A stretch of DNA of 28,855 nt from Candidatus Methanophagaceae archaeon (lineage in GTDB: Archaea > Halobacteriota > Syntropharchaeia > Alkanophagales > Methanospirareceae): positions 1 through 28,855 of the forward strand of contig QENJ01000223.1 in assembly GCA_013374505.1 (NCBI GenBank), written 5' to 3'. The notes beneath the pieces were generated by a model. It was not told the DNA's origin and ran no database searches. It saw only the letters and a list, made by a program, of their open reading frames with translations. The stretch's first letter is position 1. Each line of letters starts with the position of its first letter. Below are positions 1 to 7,165 of this stretch, in pieces. Made by a program: the position numbers and the translations under genes.

Positions 1-847
1 TTCCGTCACCACGAAGTCTGCGGAATAGCGTCTGAGCCAGCTTCTCTTCCTCTGCTCTATCTTTCTTGTTCATAAACGGTAGCCAATCAACTTCCGTTTT
101 GTAAGACCCCATACCCCCTGTATTCTGCCCCGAATCTGAATCGAAAGCGCGTTTGTAGTCCCGCGTGTCGGGAAGCGGTACGAGCCTTTTACCATCACAA
201 AACGCCTGGAAACTCGATTCTTCACCTATTACCTTCTCCTCTATCAGCACATCGGTACTCTCAAAAACAGACATAAAATGCTCAAATAAAAGCGCTCTAC
301 TCGTGAAGTGGTCACCCCAGACACCGACACCCTTACCCGCCGCTGGCGTATCAGGCTTCACCGCTACTTCATCACCAATTTCATCTAAGAATTGCCATAC
401 TGCACTCTTCACATCGCCTACACTTGCATATTCAGCCCGCGGAAACACTTTGAATTTTGGGTTCGCATCAGCACAACATTCATCAAGCAGAATTCGCTGC
501 GCAACTTTACTCTCTTCTATCGCATAGCTTTTCGTGGGGCATATCATCGCCACACCGGTCTCACGTTCAATAACGTCCCTAACACCCCCGATTATCGGTT
601 GCTCAGGACCACAGATCCCGAAATCTATCTCGGCTTTATTCGCTTTGACGAAGTCGCATATCGTTGCAATATCCAAATCGGGAATGACCACGTGCTTCGC
701 GGCATGCTTCACGTTAAATGGATTACTCTGTTTGTCCGCAATGTAAAAACGCACTTTATATTCTTCGCTTCGGCTCAGTGCATCTATCATCGCAGCCGCT
801 CTCGACCCATAAGAGATGACCAATATCCCTACCTTTTCTTCTCGCAT
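1..847 (-). CDS. purD: Phosphoribosylamine--glycine ligase (GAR synthetase), 3' end beyond window
   Basis: The gene runs leftward from the ATG at 845-847 and is open to the window edge: 282 codons of a family usually near 430, so the C-terminal third is missing. It makes glycinamide ribonucleotide from phosphoribosylamine, glycine and ATP in purine synthesis. Visible signatures are GPEQPIIGG (about residue 88), the helix ending in EESKVAQRILL, the ATP-grasp stretch KPDTPAAGKGVGVWG (about 173) and NTGGMGSY (about 255), which matches the family motif NTGGMGAY. Oddity: the usual N-terminal GGREHA motif is replaced by SYGSRAAA, so it may be a divergent paralogue. It is divergent from the prefoldin gene with 76 bases between. 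The family call is firm; substrate identity is slightly less sure. Confidence 0.85.
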   Translation of the reverse strand, partial: MREEKVGILVISYGSRAAAMIDALSRSEEYKVRFYIADKQSNPFNVKHAAKHVVIPDLDIATICDFVKANKAEIDFGICGPEQPIIGGVRDVIERETGVAMICPTKSYAIEESKVAQRILLDECCADANPKFKVFPRAEYASVGDVKSAVWQFLDEIGDEVAVKPDTPAAGKGVGVWGDHFTSRALLFEHFMSVFESTDVLIEEKVIGEESSFQAFCDGKRLVPLPDTRDYKRAFDSDSGQNTGGMGSYKTEVDWLPFMNKKDRAEEEKLAQTLFRRLRGDG

Positions 848-907
848 GTTATCTTTATAAGTTGCCAAAAGTATAGATTTTAAGTGAAATGCGTATCAAT
901 CAAAAAC

Positions 908-915
908 AAGGTGAT
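908..915 (+). promoter_or_regulatory. Shine-Dalgarno site of the prefoldin gene
   Basis: AAGGTGAT lies 8 bases before the ATG at 924 and matches the 16S anti-SD consensus GGAGGTGATC over seven bases. It fixes the prefoldin start. Confidence 0.7.
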
Positions 916-923
916 AGAATAAC

Positions 924-1295
924 ATGAGTGGAAGTGGCGAAATCCCACCGATGTTGCAAAGTCAACTTGCGCAGCTCCAGCAGCTAAAAGCGCAGTTGGA
1001 AGCAGTGGCAAGGCAGAAGATGAAGGTAGAGGCACTACTGAAGGACTCAGAAAGTGCATTAACGGAGTTAGGGAAGCTAGATGACAATTCCGTAGTCTAC
1101 CAGAATGTCGGCGAATTGATGATAAAGGTGGGTAAAGAAGAAGTGAAAGGCGATCTGTCAGAGAAGAAAGAGACTTACGATTTGAGGCGGAAGACATTGG
1201 AGCGGCAGGAAGAGCGAGTACAGAAGAAATATCAGCAGTTACAGCAGCAGTTGCGAGAAGCTTTAGGCACGGGTCAACAGACGATGGGCGCATGA
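924..1295 (+). CDS. pfdB: Prefoldin beta subunit
   Basis: A 123-residue protein, typical archaeal prefoldin beta length. Prefoldin (alpha2 beta4) is a cytosolic jellyfish-shaped chaperone that hands unfolded proteins to the thermosome. The sequence shows an N-terminal heptad helix rich in Q and L (about 9-50), a central hairpin region around VVYQNVGELMIKV (about 57-69) and a C-terminal coiled coil with TLERQEERVQKKYQQL (about 92-107), all diagnostic of the beta subunit. The start is supported by a strong Shine-Dalgarno site. rtcB follows 106 bases later on the same strand. Confidence 0.92.
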   Translation: MSGSGEIPPMLQSQLAQLQQLKAQLEAVARQKMKVEALLKDSESALTELGKLDDNSVVYQNVGELMIKVGKEEVKGDLSEKKETYDLRRKTLERQEERVQKKYQQLQQQLREALGTGQQTMGA

Positions 1296-1335
1296 GATGA
1301 CCTAGTGAAGTTGTTATTCAGATCGTAGTATTAAC

Positions 1336-1364
1336 TACCGCGGTAACACGAAATCGTTATCGTG
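1336..1364. promoter_or_regulatory. Palindrome plus hairpin upstream of rtcB
   Basis: In the 106-base gap before rtcB there is a perfect 10-bp palindrome, TACCGCGGTA (1336-1345), then a hairpin with arms CACGA (1347-1351) and TCGTG (1360-1364). They could be an operator and a 5'-leader structure for rtcB. No factor can be named. Confidence 0.3.
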
Positions 1365-1401
1365 CCCTTTAGTATTACATAACAAAAGAGTTGGAAGAGC
1401 A

Positions 1402-2922
1402 ATGGCATCAAAGATGAATGTTCCGTTAACGGAAGTGAGGGAAGATGTATGGGAAGTGCCGCAATCGTATAAGGACTACATGAGGGTACCCGCGAGGATA
1501 TACGCATCAGAGGGACTATTAGCAAAGATAAAGGGCGATCTAACGCTGCAACAGACAATCAATGTCGCTTCGCTCCCCGGAATAGAGAAATACTCGCTGG
1601 TTATGCCCGATGGACATCAGGGCTATGGCTTCCCGATTGGCGGCGTTGCGGCTACGGATTTTGAGGAAGGTGTCATATCACCGGGTGGTGTTGGTTACGA
1701 CATAAACTGTGGTGTAAGGCTTATTCAGACAAATCTACGTGAAGCGGATGTCCGACCTCATCTGCCAGACATATTAGACCGTTTATTTGAGTATATCCCC
1801 GCAGGACTTGGGCTCTCAGGCAAAGTGACGTTGTCCAATCGCCAGTTAGATGAGGTGCTCATGGGTGGCACGGAATGGTGCGTTGAGAACGACTATGGCT
1901 GGGAGGAAGATATAGAACGTACGGAAGAGGGAGGCAGATTAAAAGCGGCAAATACTGAGAAGATAGACGAGAAGTCAAAGAAACGGGGTGCGCCACAGCT
2001 CGGTACGCTCGGCTCGGGGAACCACTTTTTGGAGATACAGGTGGTAGATGAGATTTTTGATGAACAGCTTGCGAAGGCATTTGGGATAGAAGAGAACGGT
2101 CAAGTGACTATTTTAGTTCATACCGGTGGTAGAGGCTTCTCACATGGCGTTTGCGCATTCTACTTGAGGACTTTTGAACGCGAGATGAATAAGGATGCAA
2201 CGTTATCTAGGATTCTCAGTTTAGAGCGTGAATTAGCTTGCGCGTATTTGAGCAGCGATACGGGCATGGATTATTTTGAGGCGATGTGCGCGTGTGCGAA
2301 TTACGCATTTGCGAACCGGCAGCTTGCGACACATTGGATAAGGACAGTATTTGCGGATGTGCTTCAACGAAGCGCGGAAGATATGGATATAAAACTGGTG
2401 TATGACATCGCACATAACATCGCGAAAGAGGAGGAGCATATAGTGGACGGCAAGAAGAAGAAATTGTGTGTACACCGGAAAGGCGCAACACGAGCGTTTC
2501 CGGCTGGAGATGAACGGTTACCCGAGATTTATAGAAGCACCGGTCAGCCTGTATTGATTCCCGGTTCGATGGGCACACGCAGTTTTTTAGCTGTGGGTAC
2601 CGAAGTAGCAAAGGAAGAGACTTTTGGTAGCTGCGCTCATGGCTCTGGCAGGGAGATGAGCAGAACAGCGGCAATGCGGAAATACAGGGGTAGCGAAGTG
2701 AAAGATGAGCTGGCTAAGCGGGGCATATTGGTAAAAGCACGCGAACGCAGCAAGCGGGATATGAGGCGAAAGAAAGGCATCCCGTTTGATAAGTATGGCG
2801 AGCTGGCAGAGGAAGTTTCCGCGGCGTATAAAGACCCGGAGGTTGTGGTTCGGAGTTGTGAAGTGTCCGGCATAGCGCGGAAAGTAGCAGCGTTCCGGGC
2901 TATTGGTGTTATAAAAGGGTGA
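1402..2922 (+). CDS. rtcB: RNA-splicing ligase RtcB
   Basis: A 506-residue, intein-free RtcB. It joins 2',3'-cyclic phosphate and 5'-OH RNA ends, mainly tRNA exon halves after intron removal, using GTP and Mn2+. Metal and active-site motifs are all present: PDGHQGYGFPIGG (69-81), GYDINCGVR with Cys103, GSGNHFLE with His208, HTGGRGFSHG with His240, and AHGSGREMSR, whose His413 corresponds to the guanylylated histidine of the family. Length and motif order are normal. Met5 is an alternative start; the weak GGAAGAG just upstream does not decide between them. It stands after prefoldin beta on the same strand, possibly with its own leader. Confidence 0.96.
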   Translation: MASKMNVPLTEVREDVWEVPQSYKDYMRVPARIYASEGLLAKIKGDLTLQQTINVASLPGIEKYSLVMPDGHQGYGFPIGGVAATDFEEGVISPGGVGYDINCGVRLIQTNLREADVRPHLPDILDRLFEYIPAGLGLSGKVTLSNRQLDEVLMGGTEWCVENDYGWEEDIERTEEGGRLKAANTEKIDEKSKKRGAPQLGTLGSGNHFLEIQVVDEIFDEQLAKAFGIEENGQVTILVHTGGRGFSHGVCAFYLRTFEREMNKDATLSRILSLERELACAYLSSDTGMDYFEAMCACANYAFANRQLATHWIRTVFADVLQRSAEDMDIKLVYDIAHNIAKEEEHIVDGKKKKLCVHRKGATRAFPAGDERLPEIYRSTGQPVLIPGSMGTRSFLAVGTEVAKEETFGSCAHGSGREMSRTAAMRKYRGSEVKDELAKRGILVKARERSKRDMRRKKGIPFDKYGELAEEVSAAYKDPEVVVRSCEVSGIARKVAAFRAIGVIKG

Positions 2923-3023
2923 TTAAAAGTTCGTACTTCTAAACAGCAATATCTTGTTGTGCAGTATCAAACCAATATTAAGAACTATATCCTTGATTAG
3001 ATAATACTTATTACAAGCGTTTT

Positions 3024-3557
3024 ATGCGACTAACAATAAGCGGTCTCCCGGGCAGTGGTACAACAACGGTTGCGGAGTTACTGTCAAAGGAGTTGTCACT
3101 GGAACTAATTTCCGCGGGTGCTGTGTTTCGTCAAATGGCAGCGGAAAAGAAATTGCCGTTGGAACAGTTCAGCGAGATGGCTGAGAATGACGACGATTTT
3201 GATAGGGTGATAGATGAACGGCAGCGTGAAGAAGCTATGGAAACGGAGAATGCCATAGTAGAAGGTAGATTGTCCGGATTCATTGTCCCGGATGCCGATT
3301 TAAAGATATGGTTGAAAGCGCCAGTGGCAATAAGAGCAAAGCGAATTACCGTACGTGAAAATATAGGCTACGGTGAGGCACTTCACGCAATGAAAAGTAG
3401 AGAACGGTCTGAATATAAGCGATACAAGCAATATTACGGGCTAAATCTGGACGACCTTTCTATTTACGATCTGGTGATAGAATCCTCAAGATGGAACGAG
3501 GAGGATATAGTAGCGATGATTTTGTGGGCTACGGAGCATGTGAAAGGTAAGTGCTAA
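3024..3557 (+). CDS. cmk: Cytidylate kinase, archaeal type
   Basis: A 177-residue P-loop kinase phosphorylating CMP/dCMP with ATP. The Walker A motif is GLPGSGTTT (7-15), with the serine/threonine-rich ending usual in archaeal Cmk. The acceptor-site region around SAGAVFRQMA (31-40) and the lid region around IRAKRITVRENIGYGEA (about 104-120) follow. Length matches the short archaeal family, which lacks the bacterial insert. The gene is free-standing, 101 bases after rtcB, and is the last core gene before the accessory stretch on the right. Confidence 0.93.
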   Translation: MRLTISGLPGSGTTTVAELLSKELSLELISAGAVFRQMAAEKKLPLEQFSEMAENDDDFDRVIDERQREEAMETENAIVEGRLSGFIVPDADLKIWLKAPVAIRAKRITVRENIGYGEALHAMKSRERSEYKRYKQYYGLNLDDLSIYDLVIESSRWNEEDIVAMILWATEHVKGKC

Positions 3558-3587
3558 AATGTAGCAGGTATGAAGGCAATCACGGAA

Positions 3588-3630
3588 GAAGCCCCATCCA
3601 CTCCACCCCGCAATAAATTGCGGGGCATCC
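3588..3630 (-). repeat. GGATGCC...GGGGCTTC hairpin repeat, copy A
   Basis: On the minus strand this reads GGATGCC, a hairpin with 9-bp arms (ATTGCGGGG/CCCCGCAAT on the plus strand at 3617-3625 and 3606-3614), then GTGG and GGGGCTTC. Copy B (4896-4939) and copy C (21604-21646) share the flanks and hairpin position but have different arm sequences with compensating changes. That indicates conserved structure. The GAAGCCCC end resembles right ends of IS200/IS605-type elements, but no intact element is attached. Confidence 0.6.
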
Positions 3631-3685
3631 TCGGTGGTTGTACATACTTTTTTTTCGTACATCTTTTACTTTTATTTCGATTTGC

Positions 3686-3780
3686 ATATAACATATGCGA
3701 TTAAGAGAAGTTCCGAACGTAGTGAGAAATTTGGGTGGAGCGAGGTGCAACCGAGCGTAACCTCTTAATCGCTGTTAGTT
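3686..3780 (-). repeat. attC-like recombination site A
   Basis: Read on the minus strand: CTAAC (3774-3778), then the 11-base arm GCGATTAAGAG (3762-3772), a 54-base variable middle containing TTCGGAACTTC, the matching arm CTCTTAATCGC (3697-3707), and GTTATATGC (3684-3692). This is the R''-L''-L'-R' layout of integron attC sites, with unequal spacers on the two arms. The outer boxes each have one mismatch to RYYYAAC/GTTRRRY. Element B shares the boxes and the TTCGG.ACTTC core but has different arm sequences. It lies downstream of the lipoprotein gene, as expected for a gene cassette. Confidence 0.55.
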
Positions 3781-3800
3781 TCCCTGAGCGTTAGCAAAGG

Positions 3801-3841
3801 TTGGATTTTAGAGCGACGTTCGGCAAAGCCGAAAAATCCAA
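3801..3841. terminator. Two-tier perfect hairpin after the lipoprotein gene
   Basis: Outer arms TTGGATTT (3801-3808) and AAATCCAA (3834-3841) enclose inner arms TTCGGC (3819-3824) and GCCGAA (3828-3833) with an AAA loop. It sits 41 bases past the stop of the leftward lipoprotein gene, so it may end or protect that transcript. No T tract follows, so the terminator role is a guess. Confidence 0.35.
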
Positions 3842-3881
3842 AGTCGTCTGGAGTAAAATATAGAAAATAGGGCTGGCATAC

Positions 3882-4880
3882 TCATTCAATACTTTCAACA
3901 TAAATTCCTTCAACTTGTTCGTGTTGCCATCCAATAAATCCTGTTTCTTTGAAACCAGTTATACTGACTTTTTTATTCACAAATTCTTCAAAACCTTGAT
4001 TCACACCAATTTCATTAAATAGGTATTCCTCATTTCCTTCATTATCCCTGATTTTATAATAGTGATTTTCGCTATCGGTTCCCTCGGCGATTATAATTTC
4101 TATAACAGTTCCTTCTACGGTTAAAGAAGTTAGAATTTTAGATTTTTTCTCTAATTCAACGGTGATATAATTATCTCCTTTATCAAAATGGCTAGATTTT
4201 GTATAACGATTATATCCTTTTTTAAAGATGCCTAAGCCATAAGATCCCCATACGAAATCTTTAATTAGACATTCACCTTCATTATCAGTATAACATTTTC
4301 CAGATGCCCCTCTAGAACCAAGATACACAATTACATTTTCAATGGGATCTCCAGTAGTTTTATCAATAACAGTAGCGTGTAAGATTGCTGTATCTGCTGT
4401 TGTGGTTGGTGGTGCAGATTGTTCTACACAACCAAAGAGGGATATCGCAAATACTGACTCAAATCCATGAGCTTTTTCCGCTATTTTCCATTCTCCGTCA
4501 ATTTTTACGACTGTGTAGTTCCCTGTTCCAACTTCCATCTCACCGTCATAAATCACTTTAAAGGACATTGTGATCACATATTTATCATCTTCAATTTTTT
4601 CTTTATTAATGACCTTTAGGTCATGTATTTCTATTCTTTCACCTTTCTCTCCATACATCTCTTCCAGTATTGATGGATCGTCCAATAAATAAGATTCTAA
4701 AGTATCAGGATCTACCCATATAGCGCAAGCCTTTTCGTATTTTCCTTCGTCCATGTACTCCGCGAAAGAGAATAGAACATCCTCTGGTTCATCTCGTATC
4801 ACCTTAACACAACCAGAAAAAAATATACTCGATGCAATCACTACGATGGCCATTAAGAATACTATACCTCTCTTCTTCAT
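3882..4880 (-). CDS. Multidomain lipoprotein with a second, internal lipobox
   Basis: A 332-residue exported protein. Residues 1-24 form a lipoprotein signal (MKKR, hydrophobic helix, FFSGC), anchoring Cys24 outside the membrane. Residues about 32-140 look like an NTF2-like fold of the DUF4878 sort (EDVLFSFAEYMDEGKYEKA, ending VKIDGEWKIAEKA). Then comes VFAISLFGCVEQSAPPTTT (about 145-163), which itself looks like the end of a lipoprotein signal plus linker. Residues about 168-245 resemble a carboxypeptidase regulatory-like beta-sandwich (VIDKTTGDPIENVIV), and the last 80 an OB-like beta domain. It could be a fusion of two lipoproteins. A strong Shine-Dalgarno site, AAGGAGGA, is 6 bases before the ATG. 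Function unknown; it lies in a putative cassette. Confidence 0.75.
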   Translation of the reverse strand: MKKRGIVFLMAIVVIASSIFFSGCVKVIRDEPEDVLFSFAEYMDEGKYEKACAIWVDPDTLESYLLDDPSILEEMYGEKGERIEIHDLKVINKEKIEDDKYVITMSFKVIYDGEMEVGTGNYTVVKIDGEWKIAEKAHGFESVFAISLFGCVEQSAPPTTTADTAILHATVIDKTTGDPIENVIVYLGSRGASGKCYTDNEGECLIKDFVWGSYGLGIFKKGYNRYTKSSHFDKGDNYITVELEKKSKILTSLTVEGTVIEIIIAEGTDSENHYYKIRDNEGNEEYLFNEIGVNQGFEEFVNKKVSITGFKETGFIGWQHEQVEGIYVESIE

Positions 4881-4895
4881 TTATTTCCTCCTTCG

Positions 4896-4939
4896 GAAGC
4901 CCCAGCCTATCCACACTCGGAATAAATTCCGAGGCATCC
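4896..4939 (-). repeat. GGATGCC...GGGGCTTC hairpin repeat, copy B
   Basis: This copy has hairpin arms CTCGGAAT (4917-4924) and ATTCCGAG (4927-4934) between GGATGCC and GGGGCTTC (minus-strand reading). It forms the 5' leader of the lipoprotein gene, ending about 15 bases before its ATG, next to the Shine-Dalgarno site. Homology with copy A extends outward to the attC-like site, about 105 bases in all. Confidence 0.6.
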
Positions 4940-4998
4940 CTGATGGTTGAACTACCTTTTCTTTCATGCATCTTTTACTTTTTCTCAAGTGTTTTTGC

Positions 4999-5074
4999 AT
5001 ATAACGTTCCACATGTTTGTGAAGTGCCGAAGGCATTTAGATGTGCGGAGCGAACCGCAAACATGCTGTTAGCC
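4999..5074 (-). repeat. attC-like recombination site B
   Basis: Minus-strand reading: GGCTAAC (5068-5074), arm CATGTTTG (5058-5065 on the plus strand as CAAACATG), a middle with TTCGGCACTTC, arm CAAACATG (5012-5019), a six-base spacer, then GTTATAT (4999-5005). Size 76 bases, within the normal attC range. The stop codon of the upstream gene (5037-5039) falls inside it, as is common in integron cassettes. It shares its outer boxes and core with element A while the stem bases differ, so structure rather than sequence is conserved. Confidence 0.55.
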
Positions 5075-5720
5075 AATGTTCCTTCAGGACGAGTTGAGGG
5101 CCTTTTAAAGGTGGCTTAGCTTCTGAAGACGGCCTAATTTCGAATTCTTTAATTTTTGGGGGTCCATTCTTAGGACTCACCACGAGACGACCGTGATAGT
5201 TACCATCCTTAAGGCGAACCCGCAACGTTTTCCAACCCGCTTCGGAAGGAATAATCAAATACCATCCGTCAGAGGTGTCGCGTTCAATCGCTTTAAAGAC
5301 ATCCAGTAAGGTTTTAGTGCCTGGGTTAATGGTATAGGTGGGGGGGTTGCCTATATGAGCCCAACATAAAAGCTCCCTGTTAATTTCCCGAAAACTTTCT
5401 GACCTGAGCAATTGATCCTTGGGTTCAAGTTTGGGTTCAAGTGGTAGTTTCTCATCCTCGAGAGCATCGTTAGGTGAGAGCAGCGCATCTGGGCTAAGTT
5501 CATCTATACTAATAGAACCAACACAATCAATTGCAGCAGTCTGACCTTTATTGGAAACCACAACGCTTACATATTTTCCCTCCCCACGTAGATAAGGAGA
5601 CTCGCTTTCAATCTCTATGACCACACGGGGCCGATATAGGATCCTCTCAAGCCAGCCCCCAAAGAGGGTACCAACCACAAGACCTATGATGGCACTAATG
5701 AGGGGACTAAGCACTCCCAT
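5037..5720 (-). CDS. Membrane-anchored protein of unknown function
   Basis: A 227-residue protein with one N-terminal membrane helix (about 4-24, with LISAIIGLVVGTLFGGWL), a basic stop-transfer (ERILYRPR), and a soluble, probably beta-rich domain (VVIEIESES.. VSVVVSNKGQTAAIDCVGSI, an arrangement seen in Ig-like folds). I do not recognise the family. The last 15 or so residues are encoded by the attC-like repeat and are probably not conserved. The Shine-Dalgarno site AAAGGAGGTTGA is excellent, 10 bases from the ATG. It points the same way as the lipoprotein gene and would be the first cassette of the pair. Confidence 0.65.
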   Translation of the reverse strand: MGVLSPLISAIIGLVVGTLFGGWLERILYRPRVVIEIESESPYLRGEGKYVSVVVSNKGQTAAIDCVGSISIDELSPDALLSPNDALEDEKLPLEPKLEPKDQLLRSESFREINRELLCWAHIGNPPTYTINPGTKTLLDVFKAIERDTSDGWYLIIPSEAGWKTLRVRLKDGNYHGRLVVSPKNGPPKIKEFEIRPSSEAKPPLKGPQLVLKEHWLTACLRFAPHI

Positions 5721-6018
5721 GTTGATTCAACCTCCTTTCTATGAATTGCATGAATATAAAATGGAATGTCAGCTAACGTTTTATATCCGAACATTGTTTG
5801 TGTATACATCCCTCTGGGCGAACTCTTTTGACTGTGATACCTTCCACAATTTTTCTTTTCATCGTTATCAATTCTACTATAAATTTTTCCTTTATATAAC
5901 TTTACCATAATATAAGTACTTAAGTATAGGGCCTGCACTTAAGCACGAGTGCCGACAACTTAAACTACACTATGATTACAGATTTGTCATAGGTATATAA
6001 AAGTTTTTCGATTTTTTT
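5721..6018. other. Gene-free stretch between the cassette-like genes and the IS200 relic
   Basis: No credible gene. Short hairpins lie at 5936-5952 (GCACT/AGTGC) and 5970-5992 (CTATGA/TCATAG). They sit just past the 3' end of the IS200 relic and could be its right-end stem-loop, but I cannot fix a boundary. Confidence 0.35.
5731..5737 (-). promoter_or_regulatory. Very strong Shine-Dalgarno site
   Basis: AAGGAGG on the minus strand, extended by TTGA, 10 bases before the ATG at 5720. Both putative cassette genes have such strong sites, unlike most other genes in the window. This fits genes that must bring their own translation signal. Confidence 0.6.
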
Positions 6019-6597
6019 CTATTCGTGATGCTTCCCTCCAAAAAGTTTGTTATAAAGCGATGTGTACCAGGTTTTGTGTGCTTTCTCCTTTTCTTTGGCT
6101 ATCTCCGGTACAGTACCGGTCTTCTCGTAACCTTTCTGCCCCGAGATATACTGCTCTACCACTTCCCAGCCTTGCTGCGAAACCTTTTTTTCCGTAAACG
6201 CTTTTTCTAAAAGGGTTTAGTGGTAACACGATGGCGCCCACAGGTGACCCGGGCACCACTCCTTAAGCGGCGGAAATTGATCCCTTAACAGTTTGCTACT
6301 CCTTCCCTTTATCCGCTTCGCTATCCAACTAACAGAATATTTCGGCGGGTATTTTATAAAAGGGTGTATATGATCCACGTTCACAGCCATATCTATAACC
6401 TCAATATCCAGCTCTTTGCAGGTTTCCCTGATAATCTCTTCCAACGCTTCCGCCACATCCCCTAGCAATACCTTCCCGCGATACTTCGGCGAAAATACTA
6501 AATGATCCGTTAGTAGAGAGACCGTATGCCTGTCATGACGGAGATCCTGCCTTGTTACCCTTTCCCTCTCGCTTCCACTTCGCCCATCTCTTTTAAG
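6019..6597 (-). pseudogene. tnpA: IS200-type TnpA (Y1 transposase), broken
   Basis: The frame encodes a recognisable IS200/IS605 TnpA: LLTDHLVFSPKYRGKVLLGD, DMAVNVDHIHPFIKYPPKYS (the HIH of the HUH nuclease site), IAKRIKGRSSKLLRDQFP, WCPGHLWAPSCYH. Then an in-frame TAA (6217-6219) stops it. The same frame continues with QGWEVVEQYISGQ, whose tyrosine is the family's catalytic residue, and ends at 6021. Between CYH and QGW the family usually has about four residues; here about 15 codons intervene, an A/T-rich imperfect hairpin. Upstream no ATG, GTG or TTG exists in frame before residue KVL, and a short ATG frame at the expected start suggests a second frameshift. So it is a dead relic with at least two lesions. 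Confidence 0.85.
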
Positions 6598-7165
6598 TTA
6601 ACTATTAAATACGTCAAATCACTATAAAAGCTTTTCTGTTGCTTTTCTTCTCGAAAATATTCGATATAATGGCCTTATGCATAAATGCAAAGGAAAAAGT
6701 CCAGTGAAGTTGAGAATTTGAGACCATACAAAAGAAATCACAATCGAAAAATCATGACAACTGTTAAAATCAGAAAACAAGAATTTTGTCCCGGCAAAGT
6801 TTCTGAAAGGAACAATGAAAGAAGATATTACTTTTTACATTTACTATTCCTCTTTATCACGACACAGTTCTGAAGTTGAACAAGAAAAGGGCTATCCTGT
6901 ATCAGGCACCTTCATCGCAACCATACCAAAACGTTAGGATAAATCTTTATACATAAATTCTGAATGAAATTAAAATCGGGTGCATCTCGGCCTGCAAAGC
7001 GCTTCGCTTTCTACACCTTAGCTAGCTTTTTGAGCAGTTCTCCATTCTTTTCTATGCTTGTGCATCCGTATAATGCTTTCTTTTGTGAGATATTTGTAGT
7101 TCATGTTTTATTAATAGTGGAATATATTGTATCAGAGAGATTTTTTAAACGGGACGTGATGAAAA
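6598..7165. other. Gene-free AT-rich stretch upstream of the ClC gene
   Basis: This 568-base stretch shows no convincing gene: the two small frames in it (62 and 79 codons) have no domain, no Shine-Dalgarno site and poor codon use. The left part probably holds the lost left end of the IS200 relic, including a small hairpin TCGAA/TTCGA near 6652-6665. A 6-bp hairpin AAAGCG/CGCTTT lies at 6996-7010. TTTTTTAAAC at 7141-7150 is a candidate TATA box for the ClC gene. Confidence 0.45.

Larger units (their letters stand above)
3558..3881. other. Gene-free stretch with repeat copy A, attC-like site A and a hairpin
   Basis: These 324 bases between cmk and the lipoprotein gene hold no credible reading frame. 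They contain hairpin repeat copy A (3588-3630), a T-rich spacer shared with 4940-4998, the attC-like element (3686-3780) and a separate 41-base hairpin (3801-3841). From 3588 to 3692 the sequence is homologous to 4896-5005, the leader of the lipoprotein gene, as if a further cassette once began here and lost its gene. Confidence 0.6.
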
